Assembly: GCA_964407665.1 (NCBI GenBank)
Contig: CAYOWK010000007.1
Location: 1 to 64,000, forward strand
Origin: CAYOWK01 sp964407665
GTDB taxonomy: Bacteria; Pseudomonadota; Alphaproteobacteria; Caulobacterales; Hyphomonadaceae
Direction: 5' to 3'
DNA: 64,000 nt
Position 1 is the first letter of the stretch. The number at the start of each line of letters is the position of its first letter. A model generated the notes under the pieces. That model did not search any database. It was not told where the DNA came from and saw nothing but the letters and a program-made list of their open reading frames with translations. Shown here piece by piece: positions 23,226 to 32,558 of this stretch. A program made the translations under genes and the position numbers.

Positions 23226-23824
23226 GCGCTGGCGAGCTGATCCTTACCCACCGGCTATCTAAGATGGACTGGGCCCCGGTGCCGATCCAGGCGGGGCGCA
23301 TGGGCCAGTCCGGGGCCGAGGCGGTGACCATTTTCGGGCCGACGCTGTGGGGCCTGCAGGTCGAGACCGAGCGGCTGTCGATGGCCGAGGCGCGCGCCTG
23401 GTCGGCCTGGCTGAACCGGCGGCAGGGGCGGGCCTACAGCTTCACCGCCTGGCGCCTGTTCCGGGCCAACCCCGCCGGCGTCCTGGGCACAGCGGACGGA
23501 TCGATCACGGTCTCCGCAAACGTGTCCGCCTCGACCATCACGCTGGGCGGGGTCGGGACCTACCAGGCCAAGGTTGGAGACATGGTCTCCTACCGCACGG
23601 CCGCTAACGGCTGGTGGGCGGGGGAGGTTCAGGGCGATGTCACGGCCTCGGGCGGCAACGCCACCCTAGCCGTTCTGCCGCGCCCCGTCGCCCCGCACGC
23701 CTCGACGCCTGCCGTCCGCCGCGTCCAGGCGCTGGCCGAGTTTCGCCTGACGACCGTCCCCGACCCCTTCGAGGACTACACTGACCGCCGCCTCAGCTTC
23801 GAGGCGCTGCAGGTCATTCGGTAG
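23222..23824 (+). CDS. distal tail / minor tail protein, 200 aa
   Basis: ATGA-coupled to the tape measure gene. Contains GPTLWGLQVETERLSMAEARAWSAWLNRRQGRAYSFTAWRLFRANP near the N-terminus and RRVQALAEFRLTTVPDPFEDYTDRRLSFEALQVI at the end, framing a small beta domain. Position and content fit a distal tail protein that nucleates the tip. Confidence 0.75.
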   Translation: MSAGELILTHRLSKMDWAPVPIQAGRMGQSGAEAVTIFGPTLWGLQVETERLSMAEARAWSAWLNRRQGRAYSFTAWRLFRANPAGVLGTADGSITVSANVSASTITLGGVGTYQAKVGDMVSYRTAANGWWAGEVQGDVTASGGNATLAVLPRPVAPHASTPAVRRVQALAEFRLTTVPDPFEDYTDRRLSFEALQVIR

Positions 23825-23831
23825 GCGTCCC

Positions 23832-24542
23832 ATGCCGCACATTCTGTCGCCGGAAGCGGAGGCCGCGTTCGCCGCCGGCCTGATCGCGCCCGTCGTCCTG
23901 GTCGATTTCTATCTGGCCGACGGGGCTGGAGATCCGCTGACCCTGCGCATGTCGAGCCGCGAGTTCGACCTGTCGTTCGCGGCCAACGACGCGATCGACG
24001 GCTCGGACGCGGTCGCCTACTCGCCGATGTTCCAGCGGATGAACGTCGATCTGTCGGTGCGGCAGGCGGTGGGATTTGCCTCGCAGCCGGTCACGATCAC
24101 TCTGGATGGATCGCGCGCCGGCGACGACGAGGACGTGACGGGCCTCTTTGCCGATGCGGACTGGCACCAGCGGCCGATGCGGGTCCGGCTGATTGTGGTC
24201 AACGTCGAGACCCTGGCGACGCCGTCTGCACCTGAATACGAGTGGCGCGGACGCCTCGACCACCGGGACTTCCGGCGCCAGCCCGACCAGCCCAGCCGGA
24301 TCGTCATCACGGCTCAGGGCGGAATCTTTCGCGTGCGCGGCGCCAACCGCCGCCTGCGCACGCACGAGGACCAGCAGCGCCGTCTGGCCGGGGACATGTT
24401 CTTCTCAGGGACCGCCCGGATGGTCGCGGCCGGCATCGTCTGGGGCAAGAACCCGAACCGTCCCCTGGTCACCACGGGCGGCGGAGGCACGTCCAACACC
24501 GGAGGATGGGGGCCCCGGGACAACTTCCTGGACTCCCCCTGA
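23832..24542 (+). CDS. minor tail protein (tail tip), 236 aa
   Basis: Starts MPHILSPEAEAAFAAGLIAPVVLVDFYLADG, with SREFDLSFAANDAIDGSDAVAYSPMFQRM and EYEWRGRLDHRDFRRQPDQPSRIVITAQGG; a beta-sandwich tip protein resembling those preceding the NlpC-like gene in GTA-type tails. The Gly-rich C-terminus is probably flexible. Stop overlaps the next start (TGATG). Confidence 0.75.
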   Translation: MPHILSPEAEAAFAAGLIAPVVLVDFYLADGAGDPLTLRMSSREFDLSFAANDAIDGSDAVAYSPMFQRMNVDLSVRQAVGFASQPVTITLDGSRAGDDEDVTGLFADADWHQRPMRVRLIVVNVETLATPSAPEYEWRGRLDHRDFRRQPDQPSRIVITAQGGIFRVRGANRRLRTHEDQQRRLAGDMFFSGTARMVAAGIVWGKNPNRPLVTTGGGGTSNTGGWGPRDNFLDSP

Positions 24543-24958
24543 TGCTGCAGCTCGTCCGCTATCCCGACTGGGCGGCTCGCCTGCATGCCGCCCTCCTGGC
24601 CAGGCGTCGTACACCGCACCAGTGGGGCCAGTTCGACTGCGCGCTCTGCGCGGCAGACCTCGTCGCGGCGATGACCGGCGAGGACTTCGGCGCCCGCTGG
24701 CGCGGGACCTACTCGACCGAAGACGAGGCCGAGACCCTGATGAGAATGGTCGGGTGGGGCGACCTCGCAGGGCTTGCTGACGCGCACCTGCCACGCCGCC
24801 TCGAGCGTCCTCGCCGGGGCGACGTGGTGCTCGCCGACGGGCTTTACGGCCCGTTCCTCGCCGTCGTGGCGCAGTCCGGTCAGATCGCGGGTCCAACCGC
24901 CAGGGGCGTGCGCCTGACCCAGATCAGCGAAGCAAAACTGGCCTGGAGTGTCGGGTAG
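24542..24958 (+). CDS. tail-associated cysteine peptidase-like protein (DUF6950/NlpC-like), 138 aa
   Basis: GQFDCALCAADLVAAMTGEDFGARWRGTYSTEDEAETLM carries the Cys (DCA) of an NlpC/P60-like fold, and RPRRGDVVLADG and RGVRLTQISEAKLAWSVG complete the DUF6950 pattern. It would sit in the tail tip and open peptidoglycan during DNA entry. The second catalytic residue is less obvious than in classical NlpC, so the activity is inferred. Confidence 0.78.
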   Translation: MLQLVRYPDWAARLHAALLARRRTPHQWGQFDCALCAADLVAAMTGEDFGARWRGTYSTEDEAETLMRMVGWGDLAGLADAHLPRRLERPRRGDVVLADGLYGPFLAVVAQSGQIAGPTARGVRLTQISEAKLAWSVG

Positions 24959-27900
24959 ATGGCTGATGCAATCGCCGCAGCGGCCTATTGGGTAGGGAGT
25001 GCGATCTCCTCGCTGATCCCGGCCGGAGCAAGCTCGGGCGTGGTCGCCTTCGGAAGCGCCGCTGCTTATGCCGGCTATGGAGCGGTCTACGTAGGTCTGA
25101 CGGCTGCTGTCTCCTACGGAGTCTCCGAGCTGACCCGTCCCGACTCGGGAAGCTTGGGCGGTTCGCAGGGCCGGGAGCTGCAGCTGCAGGTCGATCCGAC
25201 CTTCCCGCGGCAGATGTGCATCGGCCGTCGCCTCGTCGCCGGGTCGATGGTGGCTCACTACTCGTGCGGGCCGAACCGCGAGCGCCTGCACCTGGTGATC
25301 CCGCTCGTCGACCACCCGGTGCAGCAGTGCGCCCGGGTCTTCGGCGATGGCCGCCTCGTCTACAACACGCCGCTGGTCCATGGCGTCCGCACCGAGATCC
25401 CGTGGGACGACCGTATCGGCGGCCTCGTCTACATGACCTTCTGGGATGGCCGCCCGGGACAGACCTACGACGGCAACCTGGTCTCGGAATCGGCGATCGA
25501 GCCGGACGTGGTCGCAGGCCGGAAGCCGGGATGGACCACGGCGCATGTCGGCGCCGGCGTCGCCTGGGTGCACATCGAGCTCGGCTACAACACCAACGTC
25601 ATGACCTCTATGCCGAGCTTCTTGTTCGACATCGTGGGGGCCGGGCTCTACGACCGCAGGCTGGATTCCACGGCTGGCGGCTCCGGCGCGCACCGGCTCA
25701 ACGACCCCTCCACCTGGCTGGACGAGTGGTCGGACAACCCGGCGACAGCCCTCGACCACTTCCTGCTCGGCATCAAGGTCGAGGACGATGACCTGGCCTT
25801 CGGCGTCGGCCTGCGAACGGCCGACGTCCCTTATGCCGCGATGGCTGCCGCCGCCGACCTGTCGGACGAGGACATGGTTACGGGCGAGGGGGCAGGGGCT
25901 GCGACCATCAAGCGCTACCGGGCCAACGGGGTCGTCTCGGCTTCGGACACGTTCGAGGACGTCATCGAGGCCCTGCAGCTGCAGATGGGCGCGCGCCTCG
26001 TCGACTATGGCGGGCGGATCGGGATCGTCCCGGCCGAGGAACGCACCCCGGTCTGCTCGCTCTCGGATGGCGACTGGGTCACGGACGACAGCGTGTCCTA
26101 CACGGACCGGCGGACGTTCGATGACCTCGTCGGCGGGGTCGAGGGCCGGTTCGCTGACCCTAACAACGTCTACCAGCCGACGCCGTATGAGGCCCAGCTG
26201 GCGCCCGAGGCGTCGTTCGCCGATGGCGGGGAGGCCGCGACCCGTACGCTCGAGCTGCCGTTCGAGGTTCACCCGCGCCGGGCGGCGCGCCTTGCCCGGA
26301 TCTGGCTGGAGCGGGAGCGCCGCCAGGCGCGGCTGTCGGGGACCTTCACCTTTGCCGCATGGGAGCTGGAGCCGGGCGACTGGTTCTCCTACTCGTCCAC
26401 CCACGAGCAGCTCGAGGACGAGCTGTTCGAGGTCCTCGACATCGTCAAGAACGCCGACTTCTCGGTCACCCTGACAGCGCAGGCCGTGGACGCCGGAATC
26501 GTCGCCTTCGACAACGACAACGACCCGGACCTGTCCGAGCCGGTCTACCTCGAGCCGGTCAGTCTCTGGCTGGACACGCCGGAGTTCGAAGTCGAGGCGA
26601 CGACCCTCACAGCGTCCGGAACCGTCGAGCCGGCGCTGCTGTTCACCCTGACCTCGGACGATCCCCTCGCGCGCGAGATCGTCATCGAGCGGGCCCAGTG
26701 GAACGCCGGCACTTCAGAGTTCGTCGGCGCCAGCATCTTCAGCGTCCACCATACGGACGAGGCGACCACGGTCCTGCGCACCGGGATCCTGCCGTCGACC
26801 GCCTACAAGGTCCGCTGCAAGTCCCGGGCAGGGGCACGAGAGTCCGACTGGGCGGAGTGGAGCGGGGCGGTCACCACCGGCTCCACCTACACCGTCCCGC
26901 GCGCCGGCACCGCGGATGCGGCCACGGGCGGCAGCGCGCTCGCCACGGCGCTTGCGGGTCTGGGATCGACCGACGCAGCGCTCGACGCAGCGATTGCGGG
27001 GCTCGACACCCGGGCGGATGCGCTGGAGACGGCTGCGGCTGCGGCGGACAGCCGCCTTGATGCTGTCGAGAGCGACCTCGCCGACGCCGTCTCGGACCTC
27101 GACGCCGACATTGCCGCAGCCGATGCGCGGCTCGATGCAGCCGAGAGCGACCTCGCGCTTCAGGGTACGGCTATTGGGTCGCTGGAGACCGTCACCGATA
27201 CGCAGGCGACGCAGATTTCGGGCTTGCAGGCGAAGACCACGATTAACGCCAACCTGATCCCGAACTCGACGGGGGCGGCCGGTCTGGAGGGGTGGACGAA
27301 CCCCAGCGTCTGGCAAGCGTATCTCCATCCTATGTGGGGTCCGTGGCTCAGTCGCTCGTTCACCGGCGCCGCTGCTTTCACCGAGTATTTCTTTACTACC
27401 AATCCGATCGACGTATTTGCCTCGACACAATACGCGCTCAGCTTCACGCCTTTCCTGGCTGGCCTCGATGCGGGCAGCGTCACGTTCTATGTCGTGTATT
27501 ACGATGTCGGCGGCGCGTACTTGGCTGAAGGCCCCCTGACCGTACTCACCTTAGACGACGTGACGCGCACCCGCCGCGCCGTCCCATTCGTCACCGGATC
27601 AACGACACGTAAGATCCGTTTCGCAGTTGCCATGACCAATGCTGTCGGCGACGCCACTTACGCAGAGGTCGGTTTTTGGCAGGCAAAGATCGAGTTTGGC
27701 GCGACCGCGACCGTCTGGAGCGATGACGCCACCCTGTCGGATGCGCACGCGCGCATAACGACCGTCGCCACAACAGCCGCCGCAAACGGCTCGGCAATCG
27801 CAACGCTCGATAGTCGTCTCGACGCGGCAGAGACCGACATTGATGGCGTGACCGGCGACGTGTCGACCCTGACGGCCGCCAACCTCATCAGCCGCATGGC

Positions 27901-29911
27901 TGCCGTCGATGGGGGCTCGGCCAGCGCGCAGACGATCGCTGCGGTGAAAGCGGAGCTTGAGGGCGACATTGCGGGCGAAGCATCAGCCCGGTCAGCGGCC
28001 GTCAGCAGCGAGGCGTCGGCCCGGGTGAGCGGGGACAATGCCGCTGCGGATCGGCTGGACGATCTGGAAGCCACGGTAGACACACCGACGACGGGCCTCG
28101 CCGCGCGCGTCACCAACGCCGAAAGCGCGATTTCCGATCTCGACGCCACCAAGGCCGAAGCCTCCACCGTCACGTCCCTCTCGGCGACGGTCACCTCGCA
28201 GGGTTCGGCTCTGACGGTGGCGCAGGGCGACATCGATGCGCTCCAGAGCGATCTGGACACCGCCGAGGCGACTATCGTCACCCACACGTCGGACATCACC
28301 GAGGCCGCGTCGGCCATCGCGACCGTAGAGAGTGCGATCGCCACGCTCGATAGCCGGCTTGATGCGGCGGAAACCGATATCGACGGGGTGCAATCCACCG
28401 CGTCCAACCTGTCCAGTCGAATGGCCGCCGTCGACGGAGGCAGTGCGTCGGCGCAGACGTTGGTGCAGGTCAAGGCTGAGTTGGAAGGGGACATCGCCGG
28501 AGAAGCGTCTACCCGCTCGGCGGCTGTCACCTCGCTGGAAAGCGCCAATGCTGCGCAGGACAGCGCTATCGCGACACTCGATAGCAGACTAGATGCGGCC
28601 GAGACGGACGTGTCCGGCCTCGAAAGCACAGCCAGCAACCACACGTCCCGGCTAGCGGCAATCGACGGCGGTAGCGCGAGTGCGCAGACCCTGTCAGCCA
28701 TAAAGGCGGAGCTGGAAGGCGATATCGCTGGCGAGGCATCAACGCGAGCGGCGGCCGTCTCGTCGCTCACCTCGGCGGACGCGGCAGAGGCGGCGGCGCG
28801 AGCATCCTTAGGCACGGCGGTCCGTGCAGAGTTTGCGGCGGCCGATGCAAGTCTGCAGACGCAGATAAACGCGAAGGTAAGCCAAGCCAGCTACGATAGC
28901 CAAGTAGCTACGCTGGCTGCCGCGGATACTGCGGAAGCGGCCGCCCGGACGACGCTTGCATCCAAGGTCCTCAATCCACGCAGCAACATTGTCCCGAACA
29001 GCACGTTTGATCGCGGCTTGGCCGAATGGACCGGTGACCTCGCCTCTTTTGGGACGGGTTATGACGTCGGTCTTGGCAGCTATGCGCTCTGCTTTGTAAA
29101 TAGCAAATACATCGCCAGTGCTGAGATCGGGATCTATGCCAACGGTACTTATACGCTTTCGGTCAATGCAGGCGGCGGTTCGTTCGCGTCTGGCCAAGCT
29201 TCGGTATCAGTTAATCTATACGACGCGGGCCACGCGTACATCTCGACAGTAGGCCTCATCTACCCGCCGTCCGGCTTTGACTACACACGCCGCGAGGCGA
29301 CGTTCACGGCGCCATCCAACGCCGTTTATGCGCGTGTCATCATCTCGACAGCTTCGCTTTCTGGTGGCTTTTTCGCGGTTGCGAAAATCAAGCTCGAAGT
29401 TGGAGCCGCGCCCGCGACGTCCTGGGCAGATGATCGCGCGATCGCATCGACGACAGCTACGATCTCGACGCTGTCGTCGACGGTCTCGACACTCTCCAGC
29501 GCGCAGGCTGCGTTCGAGAGTTCCGCCACCGCCTCGATCGGCTCGCTGTCGTCCAGCGTCTCGACGCAGGGATCGGCCATCGCGGCGATCAACGGCCAGC
29601 TGGCTGCTCGCTATGGCGTCGTCGTGGACGCCGGGACCGGGCGGGCCAGTCTGGAGCTGATCGCTGTCGGCGGCGGGTCGCCCTCTTCGCTTGCACGCCT
29701 GACCGCTGATGATTTCGAGATCGAGGGGGATGTGCTGATCGACGGAACGGTCACCGCCGACAAGCTCAATGTGAGCAGCCTGTCCGCCATCACCGCCACA
29801 ATCGGCTTGCTGCGCACGGCGACGACAGGTGCGCGCACCGAGATCGAGGACGACCAGATCCGGGTCTACGACAGCGCCGGCACCCTGCGCGTCCGCCTGG
29901 GGGTCTGGTGA
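24959..29911 (+). CDS. central tail / host-specificity protein with repeat stalk, 1650 aa
   Basis: Residues 1-45 are hydrophobic; about 60-500 form a tail-hub region like lambda J (LQLQVDPTFPRQMCIGRRLVAGSMVAHYSCGPNRERLHLVIPLVDHPVQQCARVFGDGRLVY). A fibronectin-III-like domain follows (about 540-640). From about 650 the protein is a stalk of LDSRLDAAETD-type repeats, broken by two carbohydrate-binding-like domains starting NLIPNSTGAAGLEGW (about 765) and NIVPNSTFDRGLAEW (about 1342). The last 90 residues (YGVVVDAGTGRASLELI...) resemble a J C-terminal domain. It likely sets host range. Confidence 0.9.
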   Translation: MADAIAAAAYWVGSAISSLIPAGASSGVVAFGSAAAYAGYGAVYVGLTAAVSYGVSELTRPDSGSLGGSQGRELQLQVDPTFPRQMCIGRRLVAGSMVAHYSCGPNRERLHLVIPLVDHPVQQCARVFGDGRLVYNTPLVHGVRTEIPWDDRIGGLVYMTFWDGRPGQTYDGNLVSESAIEPDVVAGRKPGWTTAHVGAGVAWVHIELGYNTNVMTSMPSFLFDIVGAGLYDRRLDSTAGGSGAHRLNDPSTWLDEWSDNPATALDHFLLGIKVEDDDLAFGVGLRTADVPYAAMAAAADLSDEDMVTGEGAGAATIKRYRANGVVSASDTFEDVIEALQLQMGARLVDYGGRIGIVPAEERTPVCSLSDGDWVTDDSVSYTDRRTFDDLVGGVEGRFADPNNVYQPTPYEAQLAPEASFADGGEAATRTLELPFEVHPRRAARLARIWLERERRQARLSGTFTFAAWELEPGDWFSYSSTHEQLEDELFEVLDIVKNADFSVTLTAQAVDAGIVAFDNDNDPDLSEPVYLEPVSLWLDTPEFEVEATTLTASGTVEPALLFTLTSDDPLAREIVIERAQWNAGTSEFVGASIFSVHHTDEATTVLRTGILPSTAYKVRCKSRAGARESDWAEWSGAVTTGSTYTVPRAGTADAATGGSALATALAGLGSTDAALDAAIAGLDTRADALETAAAAADSRLDAVESDLADAVSDLDADIAAADARLDAAESDLALQGTAIGSLETVTDTQATQISGLQAKTTINANLIPNSTGAAGLEGWTNPSVWQAYLHPMWGPWLSRSFTGAAAFTEYFFTTNPIDVFASTQYALSFTPFLAGLDAGSVTFYVVYYDVGGAYLAEGPLTVLTLDDVTRTRRAVPFVTGSTTRKIRFAVAMTNAVGDATYAEVGFWQAKIEFGATATVWSDDATLSDAHARITTVATTAAANGSAIATLDSRLDAAETDIDGVTGDVSTLTAANLISRMAAVDGGSASAQTIAAVKAELEGDIAGEASARSAAVSSEASARVSGDNAAADRLDDLEATVDTPTTGLAARVTNAESAISDLDATKAEASTVTSLSATVTSQGSALTVAQGDIDALQSDLDTAEATIVTHTSDITEAASAIATVESAIATLDSRLDAAETDIDGVQSTASNLSSRMAAVDGGSASAQTLVQVKAELEGDIAGEASTRSAAVTSLESANAAQDSAIATLDSRLDAAETDVSGLESTASNHTSRLAAIDGGSASAQTLSAIKAELEGDIAGEASTRAAAVSSLTSADAAEAAARASLGTAVRAEFAAADASLQTQINAKVSQASYDSQVATLAAADTAEAAARTTLASKVLNPRSNIVPNSTFDRGLAEWTGDLASFGTGYDVGLGSYALCFVNSKYIASAEIGIYANGTYTLSVNAGGGSFASGQASVSVNLYDAGHAYISTVGLIYPPSGFDYTRREATFTAPSNAVYARVIISTASLSGGFFAVAKIKLEVGAAPATSWADDRAIASTTATISTLSSTVSTLSSAQAAFESSATASIGSLSSSVSTQGSAIAAINGQLAARYGVVVDAGTGRASLELIAVGGGSPSSLARLTADDFEIEGDVLIDGTVTADKLNVSSLSAITATIGLLRTATTGARTEIEDDQIRVYDSAGTLRVRLGVW

Positions 29912-30195
29912 TGGGGCAGGGCCTGCAGGTCTGGGACGCGGCGGGAAACCAGATCGTCGACGTCAGCGATCGCCTCGGCCGCGTGCTGGGCGTCACGACC
30001 CTGACGGGCGGGACGGACGGCAGCGTCAGCAATGCGGGCCTCGCCACCGGCACGCCGTTCTGGGCGTGCATCCCGGTTGCGACAGGGGCGGCGCCGACGC
30101 CCGGGATCAGCGTCTCGGGAACGACGCTCTCGTGGGATTTCGAGGCAGGCATTGGCTACGCCCCGTCCTACCGCCTGATCTACGGGGTGTACTGA
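29911..30195 (+). CDS. small tail-fibre-associated protein, 94 aa
   Basis: The ATG at 29911 overlaps the previous stop. MGQGLQVWDAAGNQIVDVSDRLGRVLGVTTLTGGTDGSVSNAGL is a pattern seen in short proteins after the J-like gene, ending in an aromatic strand SYRLIYGVY. It shares the LQVWDAAG / LQIWGSHG opening with the next gene, so the two are probably related tip or fibre accessory proteins. Confidence 0.72.
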   Translation: MGQGLQVWDAAGNQIVDVSDRLGRVLGVTTLTGGTDGSVSNAGLATGTPFWACIPVATGAAPTPGISVSGTTLSWDFEAGIGYAPSYRLIYGVY

Positions 30196-30842
30196 TGCCA
30201 GCCGGACTGCAGATCTGGGGCTCGCACGGCGTCCTGCAGATCGACGAGACGTATCGCAACTTTGTCGTTGTCGCCTCGGGGTCCAAGGCGCCCGGCGACT
30301 GGAGCGTCGCGGGCGACGCCTACTCGGTCCAGATCGTGGTCGCGAGCACGGTCGCGCCGCTCGTCGCCTTCCGGTGCGCGCAGCAGGTCGGGCTCGCCTA
30401 CACGGCCATATCGGGCACGACGTGGACGCTGACGTTCCTCACCAACACTCCGGCCACTCTCGACTACTGGGTGTTCGACGTAGCCGGCGCGGCGTCATCG
30501 AGCGCGTCCTATCTCGAAGTCTTTGACGATGCCGGGGCTCGCGTGTTCGACGCCGGCCACAAGCCGCTGCGCGTCGTCGGCGTCGGGGGCGGAACCTACA
30601 CGAGCGGCCGCACCTACGCGGCCATCCAGGCGGCGCCGAGTTTTGCCTATGTGACCGCGCCGTCCGGCCTGCCGTACCCCGAAGAGTACACCTACTACAG
30701 CAGCATCTCGTCCGCCGCCGTCGTCTCCAACGTCGTGACGCTCGGCGATGTCACGACTGCGAACGGCTACGTGATCAACGACGCTGGCAGCTTCTCATCC
30801 CCCGTCGGGCAGGTGCTCGTCGTGGATGTCACCCACTTCTAA
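30195..30842 (+). CDS. tail-fibre-associated protein, 215 aa
   Basis: The ATG at 30195 overlaps the preceding stop (TGATG). Begins MPAGLQIWGSHGVLQIDETYRNFVVVASG, parallel to its upstream neighbour, and is beta-rich throughout (GTTWTLTFLTNTPATLDYWVFDVAG). Aromatic-rich C-terminal half (YPEEYTYYSSISSAAVV). Probably a fibre or receptor-contact accessory. Confidence 0.7.
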   Translation: MPAGLQIWGSHGVLQIDETYRNFVVVASGSKAPGDWSVAGDAYSVQIVVASTVAPLVAFRCAQQVGLAYTAISGTTWTLTFLTNTPATLDYWVFDVAGAASSSASYLEVFDDAGARVFDAGHKPLRVVGVGGGTYTSGRTYAAIQAAPSFAYVTAPSGLPYPEEYTYYSSISSAAVVSNVVTLGDVTTANGYVINDAGSFSSPVGQVLVVDVTHF

Positions 30843-30861
30843 CCCACAAAGGAGACCACCC

Positions 30862-31047
30862 ATGAAGGCATCGATTGTCGTCCTCGCTGTCCTCGCCGCC
30901 GCTTCTTGCGCGTCCGGCGGGCCGCGTGAAGTCAAAGTTCGTCACGAGTACCCGGACGCCACGCACCCCAATCCGTTCGGGCTCCCGAACCGCTCGGCTG
31001 ATCCTGTGTTCACCGACAACCCCGGCGACGGAAAGCCGGGGCAGTAA
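30862..31047 (+). CDS. small prophage lipoprotein, 61 aa
   Basis: AAAGGAG lies 10 nt upstream of the ATG at 30862. MKASIVVLAVLAAASCASG is a signal peptide with a lipobox ending AAASC. The mature part is polar, Pro/Gly-rich, with no domain. Its leader is nearly identical to that of the next gene. May be a surface-exclusion or tail-associated lipoprotein. Confidence 0.72.
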   Translation: MKASIVVLAVLAAASCASGGPREVKVRHEYPDATHPNPFGLPNRSADPVFTDNPGDGKPGQ

Positions 31048-31081
31048 CCTTCTCACACCGCCCACCCAAAGGAGACCACCC

Positions 31082-31393
31082 ATGACCACCCTCGCCGAAA
31101 TCCAGGCCGCCAAGGCCGCCGCCGCCAAGGCGGAAATGGAATACATCCAGACGCACATCGAGGCGGCGCACGCGCTGCTCTCGTCCGAGACCGTCACCGA
31201 CCTGCGCGCCGAGCTGCAGGCCGTGCAGGCCAAGCTGCCCAACGATGGCGAGGACTATCGCCAGCTCGGGTTCGCGATCACGGTGTTGACGAACGTCCCC
31301 GCCAACATAGCCACCCGCCGCGCTGCCATCGAGGCCGCGCTGAACCCGCCGGCGCCGCCGCAGATGCCGGGCGTCCAGCCCTCAATGCAGTAG
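31082..31393 (+). CDS. helical phage protein, 103 aa
   Basis: Preceded by the same AAAGGAGACCACCCATGA leader as the lipoprotein. The protein is helical (TLAEIQAAKAAAAKAEMEYIQTHIEAAHALL), likely a short coiled coil, with a Pro-rich end. Function unknown. Followed by a strong bidirectional terminator. Confidence 0.68.
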   Translation: MTTLAEIQAAKAAAAKAEMEYIQTHIEAAHALLSSETVTDLRAELQAVQAKLPNDGEDYRQLGFAITVLTNVPANIATRRAAIEAALNPPAPPQMPGVQPSMQ

Positions 31394-31420
31394 GTCCCGA
31401 GAGGGGCCAAAGATGCAAAG

Positions 31421-31446
31421 CGGCCCCGGAGTCACCTCCGGGGCCG
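31421..31446. terminator. bidirectional terminator ending the tail operon
   Basis: CGGCCCCGGAG, TCAC, CTCCGGGGCCG: 11-bp perfect stem between the rightward tail operon (ends 31393) and the leftward membrane gene (ends 31477), with T-rich sequence to the right (CTGCATTTATG). Placed to stop transcription from both sides. Confidence 0.78.
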
Positions 31447-31476
31447 TCTGCATTTATGCCGGAAGTTATTCCGATC

Positions 31477-32163
31477 CTATGCCGTGGCGGCGCGGCGGGC
31501 GGCCTGGCGCTTCGGCTTGACCACCTGCTCATAGTAGCGGCGGTTGCGCTGGGCCTTGGCGGTCGTGGTCCCGTTACGCTCCTCGTCGAAGATCCGGGCG
31601 AGGTCGCGGCGCTCGGCGCCGTAGCCTGCGATCTCGCGCTGGGTGCGGGTCAGGTCATAGATGTTGTCGCCGGCCGGGCGCGGCTGGGGCTTCTTCGGCA
31701 GCGGCGCGGGGGCAGTCTCCTCGTCACCGTTCAGAGCCTCGCAGCTGGTCCACTTGGCGATGAAGTTGAGGCAGGCGAAGAGGGCGGCGATGGCGATCGC
31801 GCCGGTCATCGGCCAGCCCGAGCCCCAGTCCATCCCGGCCTCGCGGGCGTAGTTCGTGACCGCCAGCGTGTAGAGCAGGACCTGCAGGCCGCCGATGCCT
31901 ACGCACTGGGCCTGCAGCACCTGGGCGCGGAGGGTGTCGCCAAGCCGGGCGAGGCGGCCGAGGGCGGTCCATTGCAGCCACTCTGCGCCCAGCATGGCGG
32001 CGGTGGTGGCGGCGACGAGGCCGGCAGGCAGGACCGAGGCGGCGCCTTCGTGGACGCCGTAGATGGAGGTGCCGAGCAGCGTCACGGCCGCGAGGTGCGA
32101 GACCGGGCGGTGCTCCGCGACGGCGCGAAAGAACTTGTTAACTGAGGTGAAGGTATCGTTCAT
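31477..32163 (-). CDS. leftward integral membrane protein with basic C-terminal tail, 228 aa
   Basis: The ATG at 32163 has AGGAG 11 nt upstream; longer frames have no support. Four hydrophobic segments lie at about 22-43, 46-66, 88-112 and 120-140. The C-terminal 80 residues are cytoplasmic, Pro-rich then Arg-rich (RNRRYYEQVVKPKRQAARRAATA). It runs against the late genes and ends at a terminator, so it is likely expressed separately, for example in the lysogen. A second leftward membrane gene of the same plan lies at 36564-37127. Function unknown; superinfection exclusion is a guess. Confidence 0.78.
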   Translation of the reverse strand: MNDTFTSVNKFFRAVAEHRPVSHLAAVTLLGTSIYGVHEGAASVLPAGLVAATTAAMLGAEWLQWTALGRLARLGDTLRAQVLQAQCVGIGGLQVLLYTLAVTNYAREAGMDWGSGWPMTGAIAIAALFACLNFIAKWTSCEALNGDEETAPAPLPKKPQPRPAGDNIYDLTRTQREIAGYGAERRDLARIFDEERNGTTTAKAQRNRRYYEQVVKPKRQAARRAATA

Positions 32164-32372
32164 GGGTCGCATACTCCTGCGATCGAGGACCCGGGCTGTT
32201 TCTCCAGCGGCGGGTCTATGGCCGGGGGCCCTGCAAGGCTCCCGGTCGCCCTCTACCGTTTCCGGCGGGCGACGTATCCACAATCCCTCAAACAAGTTGC
32301 CACCAAGTTTCCAAAGACTTGCCGAGGTATGAATTGCGCGATTTACTAGCGGCGTCTTGGAAGGGGAAAGAC

Positions 32373-32558
32373 ATGACCGCAGATCTTCGCGCGACGCTGA
32401 CTGCACAGCTTCATTCGCTCCAGGCCCAGCTCGACGAGCACGTTCGTCGGCAGGAAGAAGGCGGGACTGGTTTGAGCGAGGAAGAGTTCGAGACCGTCCG
32501 CAAAGAACGCGAGGCAGCTGTAGCCAGGTGTCGCGCCGCTATCGCCGACCTCGACTAA
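32373..32558 (+). CDS. small coiled-coil protein, 61 aa
   Basis: The ATG at 32373 has AAGGGGAAAG just upstream; a TTG at 32319 is the longer alternative. The protein is one charged helix (LRATLTAQLHSLQAQLDEHVRRQEEGG...FETVRKEREAAVARCRAAIADLD). The stop overlaps the next start (TAATG). The 209 bp between this gene and the leftward membrane gene hold no gene and presumably divergent promoters; no promoter can be fixed with confidence. Confidence 0.68.
   Translation: MTADLRATLTAQLHSLQAQLDEHVRRQEEGGTGLSEEEFETVRKEREAAVARCRAAIADLD

Noticed and set aside
24314..26404. 696-codon minus-strand frame
   Set aside because: Lies opposite the NlpC-like and tail-hub genes, which have clear family features; the translation is His/Asp/Arg-rich without structure.
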